A DNA stretch of 64,000 nucleotides from Cytophagales bacterium Alg240-R148 (GTDB taxonomy: Bacteria; Bacteroidota; Bacteroidia; Cytophagales; Cyclobacteriaceae). The notes beneath the pieces were generated by a model. It was not told the origin of the DNA. It did no database searches and was given only the letters and a program-made list of their open reading frames with translations. The stretch is from assembly GCA_900537185.1 (NCBI GenBank), contig LS999832.1, forward strand, positions 255,102-319,101, written 5' to 3'. A program made the translations under genes and the position numbers. Of the stretch, positions 35,241 through 44,272 are shown piece by piece. The number at the start of each line of letters is the position of its first letter. Position 1 is the stretch's first letter.

Positions 35241-35261
35241 GGAATAGTAGGCAACTATTCC
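35241..35261. promoter_or_regulatory. Inverted repeat between araC-type gene and the AhpD-like operon
   Basis: Perfect 8-base arms GGAATAGT/ACTATTCC with a 5-base spacer, starting at the AraC stop and 45 bases before the AhpD-like start. On the minus strand it begins TTAGGAATA, matching 9 bases of the operator-like motif of the MarR locus at 49.7-50.8 kb. Operator or terminator; no T-run. Confidence 0.45.
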
Positions 35262-36097
35262 TAAAGAGTTGTCAATTTTTCCTTTTTGTATCCAACTGGA
35301 GACATCCCTTGCTGTTTTTTAAAAAAACGACTGAAAGATTGTACGTCTTCGTACCCCAATTCGTAGGCAATTTCCGTTATTGATTTGTCTGTATAGTGCA
35401 ACAAGCGCTTTGCTTCTAACATAATTCGGTTTTGGACGTAATACAAGGGTGGCTTCTTACCTAATTGAGCGAATAAATTGGAGAGCGTTTTAGGAGATTT
35501 ATACAACAACTTGGCATATTCCGATACAGTATGGTGGGTCTTAAAATGTTGTTCTATTAAGAAGTTGTACTGCCGTACAATGTTCTGGTCTTCCATTTCA
35601 AACTTGTCCAAGCCTGTTTGTGACTTGTAAATTCTAGTGGAAAGTATCAACAGGCGTTTTAACATCATCTGCAGCATTTCCAACTGTAAACCGTCATTGG
35701 CTTCCATTTCCATTTCAAAAGTTGTCCAAAATAGTTCGAATTTTTTCAATTCGTCCGAAGGTAGGTGGAACACCGGAACTCGGGAAGCACCAAAAAAAAG
35801 TACGCCTTTGCATCCTATTTCTTTGTCGTGGTCCAAAATGCAATAAAAGGAACGGTTGAATCTGGCCATTTTAATTTGCCCTACTCGTTTTACTTGAATG
35901 TTGTGAAAGTCAGTCAAACAAAGCATATCGTTTTTAGAAAATTGAAAGCTTTTGTTGTCCACTATGAGTTCGGAATGCTCGTCCAAAAACCATACAAGTG
36001 TAAGGGCTTGTTCTTTTTTTTCTTTGAGCAAGTAGCAGTTTTTAGAAGTGATGTTCTGTAGTTCTAAGTATTCATCTGAGCTGCCATTGAAGATCAT
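35261..36097 (-). CDS. AraC-family transcriptional regulator
   Basis: A 278-residue regulator with an N-terminal cupin-like sensing region (about 10-150) and a C-terminal double helix-turn-helix (about 180-275): HHTVSEYAKLLYKSPKTLSNLF and SITEIAYELGYEDVQSFSRFFKKQQGMSPVGYK. It is followed on the same strand by the AhpD-like and cupredoxin genes, whose expression it probably controls. The effector is unknown. Confidence 0.92.
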   Translation of the reverse strand: MIFNGSSDEYLELQNITSKNCYLLKEKKEQALTLVWFLDEHSELIVDNKSFQFSKNDMLCLTDFHNIQVKRVGQIKMARFNRSFYCILDHDKEIGCKGVLFFGASRVPVFHLPSDELKKFELFWTTFEMEMEANDGLQLEMLQMMLKRLLILSTRIYKSQTGLDKFEMEDQNIVRQYNFLIEQHFKTHHTVSEYAKLLYKSPKTLSNLFAQLGKKPPLYYVQNRIMLEAKRLLHYTDKSITEIAYELGYEDVQSFSRFFKKQQGMSPVGYKKEKLTTL

Positions 36098-36240
36098 ATG
36101 GAGTTTTTTTTGTAAAAGTAAGGAGTAGGGAAGGAGGAGAGTGTCGGCTTCGCGAAGTTTTAGTTTCTTAGCAGGAGAATAGCATGTTTTTATTTATGTT
36201 TTTTAGTTGCAGCAATAGAAGGGGGCGGTGCTTTGTTTAA

Positions 36241-36269
36241 ATTGTTTTATAATTGTTTTATAATTGTTT
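36241..36269 (+). repeat. 11-base tandem repeat (2.6 copies) upstream of the 36.3 kb gene
   Basis: ATTGTTTTATA at 36241-36251 and 36252-36262, then ATTGTTT at 36263-36269. It ends 29 bases before the next ATG, in the promoter zone. Eleven bases is close to one helical turn. Confidence 0.75.
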
Positions 36270-36298
36270 GTTCCGGTTTTATACAAAAGTAGTAACAC

Positions 36299-36886
36299 AT
36301 GTTATACATTAAATTGAACATTTCTGACAATTCCTGTTTCAGTGAATTTCAAAAACTTTTTGATCACATGGTGGCTACAAGGCAACCAGATTACGATATG
36401 GAAGAAGATAGCCCCACAATTGATTGGGACACTATGTCGGCACAAGAAATAGAAAATTATTTTGACAGCAAGGACAGCAACAACCCGGTAGAAATAAATA
36501 AAATCAAAAGATTTAAAAACCTCTTTCCACCAGAGGCTCAATTGTATTTGGCACAATACCATCAAAAAGGCGACTCAAAAATGAATGATTTGGCCGATTC
36601 AGAGATCTTGGGGTGGATGGATTATCTGGAGTTCAATTTAGAGGTGGATATGGACCAATTGGACAAAATAGACGATGCACAAGGGATGGTTCAGTTTTCA
36701 ACTGGCAATTTTCCATATGGAGGGATGGAACGTTTGTTGTTGGTTTTGAAAGCGTTTGGATTAACCCCAGTTGAAATTTTCAATGGTTTCTCCGTTTGTG
36801 ACCTTTTATGGCAATCTGATTTTGATTATGAGGTAGTGGAAATTCCTGACAAAACGAAAATCTACCTCGATTCTTTCAAAAAATAG
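36299..36886 (+). CDS. Hypothetical acidic protein
   Basis: A 195-residue soluble acidic protein without signal peptide or recognisable motif. The middle (EAQLYLAQYHQKGDSK) is helical and the C-terminal part contains a GGMERLLLVLKAFGLTPVEIFNGF segment (given as a landmark). I do not recognise the family. It stands alone: AraC is divergent upstream and a 570-base gap follows. The promoter region carries the 11-base tandem repeat. Confidence 0.7.
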   Translation: MLYIKLNISDNSCFSEFQKLFDHMVATRQPDYDMEEDSPTIDWDTMSAQEIENYFDSKDSNNPVEINKIKRFKNLFPPEAQLYLAQYHQKGDSKMNDLADSEILGWMDYLEFNLEVDMDQLDKIDDAQGMVQFSTGNFPYGGMERLLLVLKAFGLTPVEIFNGFSVCDLLWQSDFDYEVVEIPDKTKIYLDSFKK

Positions 36887-37456
36887 GAGGGCGGCAAAGA
36901 TTGGAGCCATCGACTTCTGTTGTTTAAAGAATGGTTCGCCAACCTATAACTGAGCGTCCATTGTCTAATGTATAAGCGCTGTTTAAAGGAGATTTGCTTT
37001 AATTTTTTGTATGTGAGGTAGCATTTTTCAATTGCCAATTATGGACCTCTATAGATCTCTCTGCTTTGCGGTCCGTCCTAGTTCCAATAAAACACATTTC
37101 TAAGTTGTACTTCCAAGGCATTGAAACCGACTGGTCGCATGCTTAATCAGTGACAATTATTACGCAAGGTCCGAAACAACGGTTGTTCGGTGATTCAAAT
37201 ACATACTCCAATATATTAAACTACGTCCATCCCCCATTTTATAGGAATCAGACAAGGGATTCTTAGGATCCAACGGATAAAAAATCAATGTGGGTATAAA
37301 ATACAGTGAAATATTAATTGTTTTAAACAACAAAAAAAAGAGTGTTTCGTGTATGGTATAAATTAAGAATTGCTTTTACCTTGCGGCCCCATTTAATTGG
37401 GGTTTGCAGTGGTTTTGAAAAGAATAAAACAGTAAAAGAAAAAACAGTAAAAGTTC
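36887..37456. other. 570-base gap, the longest in the window
   Basis: No coding region is supported in any frame. Visible structures: a small bulged hairpin near 37170-37190 (CCGAA...TTCGG), a CCCCA/TGGGG hairpin near 37388-37403, and the tandem repeat at 37426-37453 just before the next gene. It could hold a small RNA or a decayed gene; I see no proof of either. Confidence 0.45.
37426..37453 (+). repeat. 15-base tandem repeat (about 1.9 copies) directly before the FN3 lipoprotein gene
   Basis: AAAACAGTAAAAG at 37426-37438 and again at 37441-37453, unit length 15 bases. It ends 3 bases before the ATG at 37457, so it forms the ribosome-loading part of the leader. Confidence 0.75.
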
Positions 37457-39037
37457 ATGAATAGTAGAAGTATTTTTAAAGGAATTGAAAATATTTTTCA
37501 ATATAAAATTGGAAAAATTACAGCATTTTTATTTTCCTATAAACGGCATTTTTTTGTAATGCTAGTTGGAATGGCTCTTTTGGGGTGTTCTGAAGAGTCA
37601 GGAACTTTTCCTGATCCAAAAATTGTGGGCATAGAAGTATCCGAAGTGACCGACGTAGCTGCAAGCAGTGGAGGAGAAGTAATAGAAGAAGGGAAAAGTG
37701 GGATTTTTGAAAAGGGGATTTGTTGGAGTACCCAAGAGTCTCCGAGTATTAATAATACAAGAACATCCGACGGTTCGGGTCCAGGAAAATTTATAAGTTC
37801 CATGACGGGCCTACTCCCTAATACCACCTATTTTGTGCGCGCATACGGCACCAACAAAGAAGGGACTTATTATGGGGAAGAATTAAGTTTTACAACCCAA
37901 CAATCCAAGGTTGACAAACCTATTGTTACCACTGCTGGTATTAACAACATCGACCACCAATCTGCTAAAAGTGGTGGGCAGGTTGTGTACAATGGTTCGG
38001 ATGCAGTGGTATCCAAAGGGATCTGCTGGGGGCTTAAAAATTTACCTACAATTGCGGACAATAAAACCTCACAAGGAGCAGGTACGGGCACATTTACGAG
38101 TGAACTTACTGGATTAGAACCTAGTACCACCTATTTTGTGCGGGCTTATGCAACCAATAATACGGGTACTTATTATGGTGTTGAGCAGCGTTTTACTACT
38201 TCTGAAGCGCCTTTTATTGTGCCAGAAATGTATTCGGTTGCAGTTAGTGAAGTGGCGGCAGTTTCGGCACTTTCTGGAGGGAATATTATCGAGGATGGTG
38301 GAAGTGCCATTCTCTCGAGGGGTGTTTGCTGGAGTAAAACGAGCCAACCCACAATGGATGATTTTAGTACCAGCGATGGAACTGGTGCGGGTAGTTATAC
38401 CAGTACTTTGACCAATTTACTCCCGAATACTACCTATTACGTGCGGGCATACGCAACAAATGATTCTGGAGTGCATTATGCTGAAGAAGTTGTATTTAAA
38501 ACTACAGATGGTTTGTTTGCGGGCAACCTATATTTCACCAACCAGCAAGAAATTGATGCATTTGCCCGCCTAGGGTATACTTCCATTACAGGAGATTTGG
38601 TTATTGAACCCGCTGTACCAACGGCGTTTAATAATTTGGATGCTTTGCACTCCATCCAGTCTATAGGAGGCGTACTCATTGTTTCAAAAACAATGGGTTT
38701 AGAAGATTTGTCTGGACTCCATAACTTGGTGTCAGTAGGTGGGTATGTTATAATATCGTACAATCCGGGGTTAACCAGTATTGGCCTTGATAAATTAACA
38801 TCTGTAGGGGAATACTTTAATATATTGTTTAACGATGACCTTTTAAATGTGGATGGCTTAGAACAATTGGAGCCAGGAAATGGAAGTCCTAGCCTTACCT
38901 TTTGGAACAATACAAAACTCGGAAATTATTGTGGTATTAAACCTTATTTGTCTGGTTTTGATGGGGTGTTGAGTATAAACAATAATTTGTATAACCCAAC
39001 CCTAGATGCCATAGTAAATGGCAGTTGCAGAGAGTGA
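37457..39037 (+). CDS. Lipoprotein with three FN3-like repeats and a leucine-rich receptor-L-like domain
   Basis: A 526-residue surface protein. A hydrophobic segment with lipobox ALLGC (Cys44) follows an unusually long basic n-region. An internal ATG at 37559 would leave no positive charge, so I keep 37457. Three repeats of about 90 residues follow (about 55-150, 155-250, 255-345), each with GGxxxxxG...GICW/GVCW, TSDG/TSQG, LLPNTTYFVRAY and TNxxGxxY. The last 170 residues resemble a receptor L domain/leucine-rich solenoid (LEDLSGLHNLVSVGGYVIIS). Probable adhesion or glycan-contact role; inferred. Confidence 0.85.
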   Translation: MNSRSIFKGIENIFQYKIGKITAFLFSYKRHFFVMLVGMALLGCSEESGTFPDPKIVGIEVSEVTDVAASSGGEVIEEGKSGIFEKGICWSTQESPSINNTRTSDGSGPGKFISSMTGLLPNTTYFVRAYGTNKEGTYYGEELSFTTQQSKVDKPIVTTAGINNIDHQSAKSGGQVVYNGSDAVVSKGICWGLKNLPTIADNKTSQGAGTGTFTSELTGLEPSTTYFVRAYATNNTGTYYGVEQRFTTSEAPFIVPEMYSVAVSEVAAVSALSGGNIIEDGGSAILSRGVCWSKTSQPTMDDFSTSDGTGAGSYTSTLTNLLPNTTYYVRAYATNDSGVHYAEEVVFKTTDGLFAGNLYFTNQQEIDAFARLGYTSITGDLVIEPAVPTAFNNLDALHSIQSIGGVLIVSKTMGLEDLSGLHNLVSVGGYVIISYNPGLTSIGLDKLTSVGEYFNILFNDDLLNVDGLEQLEPGNGSPSLTFWNNTKLGNYCGIKPYLSGFDGVLSINNNLYNPTLDAIVNGSCRE

Positions 39038-39223
39038 AAATTGAGGTTTTTAGAAGGAGGAGAAGTCAGCTGTAGGTAGGTGCAAGTTGAAATTTCTTAA
39101 TGGTTCATTTAAATAATTGGGTTTTATGCACCAACTTGAAATACTATTTTTTTGTAAATTTAGATGGAGCAAGGGTAGGAAGGCTTTTGGTGAGAATAAT
39201 AATTGTATAAACATAAAAGAACC

Positions 39224-39682
39224 ATGGTTAAAGTGTTGCTGGTATGGCTTTGTTGTATGCTGGGCTTCGCTGGGTGCAGTAGCTCAAAAAAAGCAGAACC
39301 TTCTAGTGCCTCTAATATTGAAGGAAATGGTTCTTTGTCAAAAATACAGAACAAAGCAGTAGTACATGCTGCTGCTACTTATTTTTTTGACGGAACCATA
39401 CAAGTTAGACTATTAAAAGTAGAACAGGATTCAAGGTGTCCAAAGACGGCCCAATGTAAGTGGGCCGGCAATGCCGAGGTGCATTTTGACTTGGTGTTTG
39501 CAGATAATAAAAAGTATATGATCCAGCTCAACACCAATAAAAGATTCGACAGAGTTAAAAATATAAAAGGCTACCAAGTTCGGTTGTCTTCTTTATACCC
39601 AGCAAAAGAAATAAGTTCAACTATTCAGTTGGAGGCTTATATAGCACAAATTGAAATCTCCACTTCAACCTACCAGGAATGA
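39224..39682 (+). CDS. Small lipoprotein, unknown function
   Basis: About 152 residues from the ATG at 39224, which puts lipobox FAGC (Cys17) right after a short basic-hydrophobic signal. The body has RCPKTAQCKWAGNAEVHFDL, a motif with two Cys often seen in small secreted Bacteroidota proteins, and beta-rich remainder. No family I can name. Its stop overlaps the ATG of the Crp/Fnr gene (ATGA), so the two are co-expressed. Confidence 0.75.
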   Translation: MVKVLLVWLCCMLGFAGCSSSKKAEPSSASNIEGNGSLSKIQNKAVVHAAATYFFDGTIQVRLLKVEQDSRCPKTAQCKWAGNAEVHFDLVFADNKKYMIQLNTNKRFDRVKNIKGYQVRLSSLYPAKEISSTIQLEAYIAQIEISTSTYQE

Positions 39683-40263
39683 TTCCTATAGAAAACACAT
39701 TAAAAACGTACTTAGAAGCCTTTAATATTCTAGATTCAATGGAGATTCAAGCCTTTTTATCATTGGTAGAGAAAAAAACTATTGAAAAGGGAGGTTTTTT
39801 TATTAAAGAAGGGAAAATATGCAACGAAGTGGCCTTTATAACCTCTGGTCTTCTGCGGTCTTTTTATTATTCCTCTACCTTAGAAGAGGTGACCTATTGT
39901 TTTAGTTTTTCCAATTCTTTTTTGGCTGCTTATTCCTCTTTTATTTCGGGGGCAGCAACGGCAGAAAATATTGAAGCACTTACCGAGGTAGAAATTTTGA
40001 GTATTTCAAAGGCTTCCGTTATAGACTTGCAAGAAAGCAGTCAAAATTGGCTTAAGTTTTTTAAAGTTATTGCAGAGCAAGAATATATTAAAATGGAGAA
40101 AAGAATTTTTTTATTACAAAAAGAAACTGCAGAAAGACGCTACCACGATCTGATGGAAAACCAACCAGATCTATTGCAAAAAATACCATTAAATTACCTG
40201 TCTTCTTATTTAGGGATTACCCAACGCCACCTGAGTCGCATACGAAAATCATTTGTTTATTAG
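39679..40263 (+). CDS. Crp/Fnr-family regulator (cNMP-binding fold)
   Basis: A 194-residue regulator. The N-terminal cNMP-binding fold is recognisable (GGFFIKEGKICNEVAFITSG), but the conserved cyclic-nucleotide phosphate-binding cassette is not evident, so it may not bind cAMP. The C-terminal HTH (LNYLSSYLGITQRHLSRIRKS) is short. It is the type common as single-gene stress regulators in Bacteroidota. It overlaps the lipoprotein gene and precedes an NAD(P)H oxidoreductase by 53 bases, its likely target or partner. Confidence 0.85.
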   Translation: MIPIENTLKTYLEAFNILDSMEIQAFLSLVEKKTIEKGGFFIKEGKICNEVAFITSGLLRSFYYSSTLEEVTYCFSFSNSFLAAYSSFISGAATAENIEALTEVEILSISKASVIDLQESSQNWLKFFKVIAEQEYIKMEKRIFLLQKETAERRYHDLMENQPDLLQKIPLNYLSSYLGITQRHLSRIRKSFVY

Positions 40264-40316
40264 ACAAATGTCCTTTTTAAAAACGCTCTTTCAATCTTTC
40301 TTTGTATAAAAAAAAG

Positions 40317-40895
40317 ATGAAAAACGTAGTAGTAATTAATGGGCATCCAGATCCAAAAAGTTATAATTATGCCTTGTCCAAAGCATATATGGAAGGCGCT
40401 ATGCAAAACAATGCCAACATCGTTCCAATAGACATTGCTGCTCTAGATTTTGACCCCAACTTGTCTTTTGGGTATAGAAAAAGAATGGAATTGGAGCCTG
40501 ATTTAGTAGATGCCTGGAACAAAATAAAAGAAGCAGATCATTTGGTGTGGTTTTTTCCTATGTGGTGGTACGGAATGCCTGCCCTGATGAAGGGGTTTAT
40601 TGATAGGGTTTTTTTACCTGGTTTGACCTTTCAGCCTATTCCTGGAAAACCCTTGCCCCAAAAGCTGTTAAAAGGAAAAACCGCAAGGGTCGTCCTTACC
40701 TCCGATACTCCGGCATGGTACGATTATTTTTACATGAAACGCCCCCTAATCAACCAGTTTAAAAAAGGGGTGCTTCAATTTTGTGGCGTAAGTCCAGTAA
40801 AGGTGACCTACATAGCGCCTATTAAAAACGCAACGGAACAATTTCGAAAAAAATGGTTGGATAGAATGCTACAATTGGGAAGGGAATTAAAGTGA
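40317..40895 (+). CDS. Flavodoxin-fold NAD(P)H-dependent oxidoreductase (NQO1/KefF-like)
   Basis: About 192 residues. Start at the ATG 40317 (MKNVVVINGHPDPKSYNYAL); 5 extra residues from an upstream start are unlikely. FMN/FAD phosphate loop is NGHPDPKSYN, and FFPMWWYGMPALMKGFIDRVF is the classic PF02525 signature. It reduces quinones or regulates a potassium efflux channel in relatives; no channel is adjacent here. Located just after a Crp/Fnr regulator. Confidence 0.92.
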   Translation: MKNVVVINGHPDPKSYNYALSKAYMEGAMQNNANIVPIDIAALDFDPNLSFGYRKRMELEPDLVDAWNKIKEADHLVWFFPMWWYGMPALMKGFIDRVFLPGLTFQPIPGKPLPQKLLKGKTARVVLTSDTPAWYDYFYMKRPLINQFKKGVLQFCGVSPVKVTYIAPIKNATEQFRKKWLDRMLQLGRELK

Positions 40896-41076
40896 AGATA
40901 TTCTTAATCTAAATTGAAGTTTTGGTGCACTATGGTAATATTTCGTTTGAATTAAAATCGTAAAATAATTACTTGAAAATACATTAATTTGTTAGATTGA
41001 GTTTTAGTGAAAAAAAGTATTGCACCCTTCTATAGAGCTGCATCTTTATTTGTTTGACCTTCAATTTTTTATATAT

Positions 41077-41553
41077 ATGAAACGTTTGTTTTTAGTAATT
41101 CTGCTGTTAGTGACAAGTCTAAGTATCCAAGCGCAAGATTTTTCAAAAATTTCAAAAATCAGGTTTATCTCTAAAAGTGACTATAAAAAATACGAACCAC
41201 AAGCAAAGGCCTGTGCAGCATATATTTTGTCCAAACCGATAGATAAAAACGATGCCAACAGGTACAAAGCAATTTCATTTAGTTTGGTATGGATGGAAGG
41301 TACTCCGGACTACCAATTCACCATTGAGGAGGAGCAAATGCAATTAACAAAAAACAGCCAAGAACTACTGGGTGTATATTTTGCTGCTTTGACCAGCGCT
41401 GCGCTTGACAACAAATACCAAGATAAATCCACTGAGGGTCTTTCTAAGCATGCCAGAGATATATTTTTGGATTACTGTAGTGCAAGTAGTAATAAGGTTA
41501 AGAATAATAAATACATTAAAAAAGCACTAAAAGAACGGGATAGCAACAACTAG
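41077..41553 (+). CDS. Secreted hypothetical protein
   Basis: About 158 residues from the ATG at 41077 (MKRLFLVILLLVTSLSIQAQ, signal peptide cleaved after QAQ). A TTG 57 bases upstream adds a non-signal tail and is rejected. The mature part is helical with a Cys at about 50 and another near the end; no family recognised. It is followed 21 bases later by a membrane protein gene. Confidence 0.75.
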   Translation: MKRLFLVILLLVTSLSIQAQDFSKISKIRFISKSDYKKYEPQAKACAAYILSKPIDKNDANRYKAISFSLVWMEGTPDYQFTIEEEQMQLTKNSQELLGVYFAALTSAALDNKYQDKSTEGLSKHARDIFLDYCSASSNKVKNNKYIKKALKERDSNN

Positions 41554-41574
41554 TTACCAAAACAAGGCACGTCC

Positions 41575-42051
41575 ATGGAGCAAATTGAACCAAAAATATA
41601 CCATTTTGAAACCGACCATTTTGCACTATCTGCAAAGGGAATTCATTTTTTAAGAAGTAGATTCAACTATAAAACTTTTGCCTACTCAGATATTGTAGAG
41701 GCATCCTTTGGCAAAGGAAAAGAACTTAAAAATTGGTGGTTGCTGACAACCATTGGAACAGGTCTATTGGTTAGCTGTTTGTTTTACTTATTTTATGTTT
41801 GGAAAATGTTATTGGACCCTAATGTTAGCAGAATTTACATTGAACAAATAGTGGCCCCCATCATTCTAGTTTTATCAGGCGGGTATTTTGTTTATTCTGG
41901 TTTAAAAACGGCCCATGTGCTTAAGATCAAAACGGCCAATGGCAAAACAGATAAAGTGTCGTTCAAGGAACTTGATAAAAAAGCAGCAACTCCTGAGGCC
42001 CTTGCGTTACTATCCAACCACTTGAACCACCGACTGAAAATCAATGAATAA
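41575..42051 (+). CDS. Small membrane protein, unknown function
   Basis: A 158-residue protein with two TM segments (WWLLTTIGTGLLVSCLFYLF and IVAPIILVLSGGYFVYSG) flanked by a PH-like N-terminal part (FALSAKGIHFLRSRFNYKTF). It looks like Bacteroidota proteins of unknown role. It follows the secreted gene and precedes the HD protein by 32 bases, so a shared transcript is likely. Confidence 0.75.
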   Translation: MEQIEPKIYHFETDHFALSAKGIHFLRSRFNYKTFAYSDIVEASFGKGKELKNWWLLTTIGTGLLVSCLFYLFYVWKMLLDPNVSRIYIEQIVAPIILVLSGGYFVYSGLKTAHVLKIKTANGKTDKVSFKELDKKAATPEALALLSNHLNHRLKINE

Positions 42052-42083
42052 ATTTATTCTTTACTCTAAAACTGCTCCATTGG

Positions 42084-42698
42084 ATGTTGAAAAAGGTGTT
42101 TTTTCGTGTGTTGGATGATTTTGTTGTATCTACCCCTATAAAGGACCAACTTTGGGAGGAGCTGTTATTGATGTACAATGAAAAACACAGGGCCTACCAT
42201 AATTTAAGTCATTTGCAAGCAGTATACGGGGTGTTGGAAGGTGTTCGGAATGAAATAAAGGATTGGAATACCCTTTTGATGGGTATGTTTTACCACGATG
42301 TTGTTTACAATCCAAGCAACCAAAACAACGAAGAGCTTAGTGCAGAATTGGCCAAAAAAAGGCTTATGGAAATTGATAGGCCTACGGCACAAATTCAGAA
42401 GTGTTATGAGCAGATAATAGCAACTAAATCACACGAGTTGGCCACAGAGCACGATACTAATTTGTTTACCGATGCAGACCTTTCTATTCTCGGCGGCACT
42501 TGGCACGAATATGAAAAGTATACCCAACAGATCCGATTGGAATATTCCGTTTACCCTGATTCTGTCTACCAAGAAGGTCGTAAAAAAGTGTTGTTACATT
42601 TTCTTTCTATGGACAACTTGTACAAAACAGAGGTGTTTCGTGAAAAGTATGAACAACAAAGTAAATTGAATTTGGAAAGGGAGTTGGGCACATTGTAA
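42084..42698 (+). CDS. HD-superfamily metal-dependent phosphohydrolase
   Basis: A 204-residue predicted phosphohydrolase of the COG4339 type. Metal ligands: His in RAYHNLSHL, His-Asp in GMFYHDVVYNP and later Asp in LFTDADLSILGG. Cytoplasmic, no TM. Substrates of this group are unknown (automatic names such as NMDA receptor subunit are misleading). It lies in a row of short-spaced plus-strand genes. Confidence 0.88.
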   Translation: MLKKVFFRVLDDFVVSTPIKDQLWEELLLMYNEKHRAYHNLSHLQAVYGVLEGVRNEIKDWNTLLMGMFYHDVVYNPSNQNNEELSAELAKKRLMEIDRPTAQIQKCYEQIIATKSHELATEHDTNLFTDADLSILGGTWHEYEKYTQQIRLEYSVYPDSVYQEGRKKVLLHFLSMDNLYKTEVFREKYEQQSKLNLERELGTL

Positions 42699-42712
42699 AT
42701 TAGAACCAAATT

Positions 42713-44272
42713 ATGATGAAATTATTCCAACGATTTATAACCAGTTACAAACAACAAGTTAAGGTTTGTTTAATGAGTTGTTTGGTTTTGTTGCTTTTGA
42801 AAAGCTGTAACGAGACCAAGAAAGAACAAAAGGTAGTAGCAGCTCAAGAAGCAATGAGCCATGAAAAAATAATTGAAAAGCAAGATGCGCCTGTTGTTGA
42901 AATCAAACAACCCAGTGACTTCTTTTCAAAGAAATCCTATGATCCGGTTATGGAAAGACTTGATTCAGTGTTCCATCAATTAATTTTTTTGACGGTCTTA
43001 GATTCTACTTTTGGGGTTGTAGTGGCTAATGAGAAAGAGAAAAACAATTCGGAACCTTTAAAATATGGGTTGTCCGATGCCGCAGCTAATTTACTACTAC
43101 CCATAGCCTATGACAAATTATACAATCCCAACGCAACACTTTTCCAATGCATGGAAATAAGAATAAAAGATAAAGTGGGGTTGTTTAATTTTAACACCAA
43201 GCAGTTACTAGACCCACAATTTGATTTTATATTGCCAAGTGGTGTGGACAATCAAAAGGCTTATGGTTATGCCGATGGTGTATGGTATGAAATCGCCTCA
43301 GGCAATATAAACAATTATATTGAAGTTGATTTTGATCCTTTTGTAGAACTGCAGCAGTTGCGATGGGCCCCTTCAAAAATATCGGAACAAAACAGAATGT
43401 TGAAAATCGAGAGAACCCCTGAAGGAGAACCCAGCTTAAACAATTGGTACATTGTATCCCCGTCGTACATAGAATCGTTTGTTTCGGGAAGTACGTTGGA
43501 GGAATACAGTATTTTTCCAGTGCAACCGAGTACTTCTGCAGAATCCAAAAGTTTGGATGTGAATAGCAAAACAAGCAATTCCATTGCTGCTACAATTCAA
43601 TCCTTTGTGTTGGAGATTTACAATGTTGGTATAGATGCTAGGGAGTACTCAAGCAATGCAGCACAGATACTGGTATACGATGCCGAAAATAATGCTTTCG
43701 GCGCAAAAGAAATAGGCTTGTTGGACCTTGATTTAAGTTGTCAGGACTATTCTACCAAGTTTATTAATGATTCAATTGTAGAAATAAAAGCCCAGAGAAT
43801 TGGTGCAATGTTGCATTATAGCAGCCATACAACCTTTGAATATTATAAAATTTCCAAAGATGCATCTATAGACCAAATGGTTTCCAATAGGCTATTTGAT
43901 TTTACCAAATTTGTTAAAATCGACCCTACTTATTTTGAAGGATGTTATACAATAGAATCCGAAGTTGATCCCAACGAATATGGGTCATCTACTAGAGTTG
44001 TGAAAAACCACCATTTGACTGTGCAAGATTTGGATGTTATGCGGAATGAAATATTCGCAGCTTATGGGTTGGTGTTTAAATCCGAACAATGGAAGAATTA
44101 TTTTAACAAAAAAGCGTGGTACAAAGGTAGTAGTGAAGATGTAACGGACAGTTTATCAGAAGTAGATCGGCACAATATCCAGGTCATTTTGGACTTGAAA
44201 AAAGAGATGTTGGGCAAGGAGGCAGACTTCTTAAAAACAGAGCAAAACGATTACCTCAATGGGGCTGGTTAG
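42713..44272 (+). CDS. YARHG-domain lipoprotein
   Basis: A 519-residue exported protein with lipobox LLKSC (Cys32) after a basic n-region. The C-terminal 80 residues form a YARHG-type domain: DLDVMRNEIFAAYGLVFKSE then WKNYFNKKAWYKG. The central part is beta-rich without a recognised domain, with WKYY-type KWG-like repeats not obvious. YARHG is thought to act extracellularly; no reaction is known. It overlaps the next gene by 14 bases. Confidence 0.82.
   Translation: MMKLFQRFITSYKQQVKVCLMSCLVLLLLKSCNETKKEQKVVAAQEAMSHEKIIEKQDAPVVEIKQPSDFFSKKSYDPVMERLDSVFHQLIFLTVLDSTFGVVVANEKEKNNSEPLKYGLSDAAANLLLPIAYDKLYNPNATLFQCMEIRIKDKVGLFNFNTKQLLDPQFDFILPSGVDNQKAYGYADGVWYEIASGNINNYIEVDFDPFVELQQLRWAPSKISEQNRMLKIERTPEGEPSLNNWYIVSPSYIESFVSGSTLEEYSIFPVQPSTSAESKSLDVNSKTSNSIAATIQSFVLEIYNVGIDAREYSSNAAQILVYDAENNAFGAKEIGLLDLDLSCQDYSTKFINDSIVEIKAQRIGAMLHYSSHTTFEYYKISKDASIDQMVSNRLFDFTKFVKIDPTYFEGCYTIESEVDPNEYGSSTRVVKNHHLTVQDLDVMRNEIFAAYGLVFKSEQWKNYFNKKAWYKGSSEDVTDSLSEVDRHNIQVILDLKKEMLGKEADFLKTEQNDYLNGAG

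Noticed and set aside
37457-38500. Repeats in the FN3 gene as a possible CRISPR or tandem DNA repeat
   Set aside because: The repetition is at protein level with divergent DNA and open reading frame throughout.
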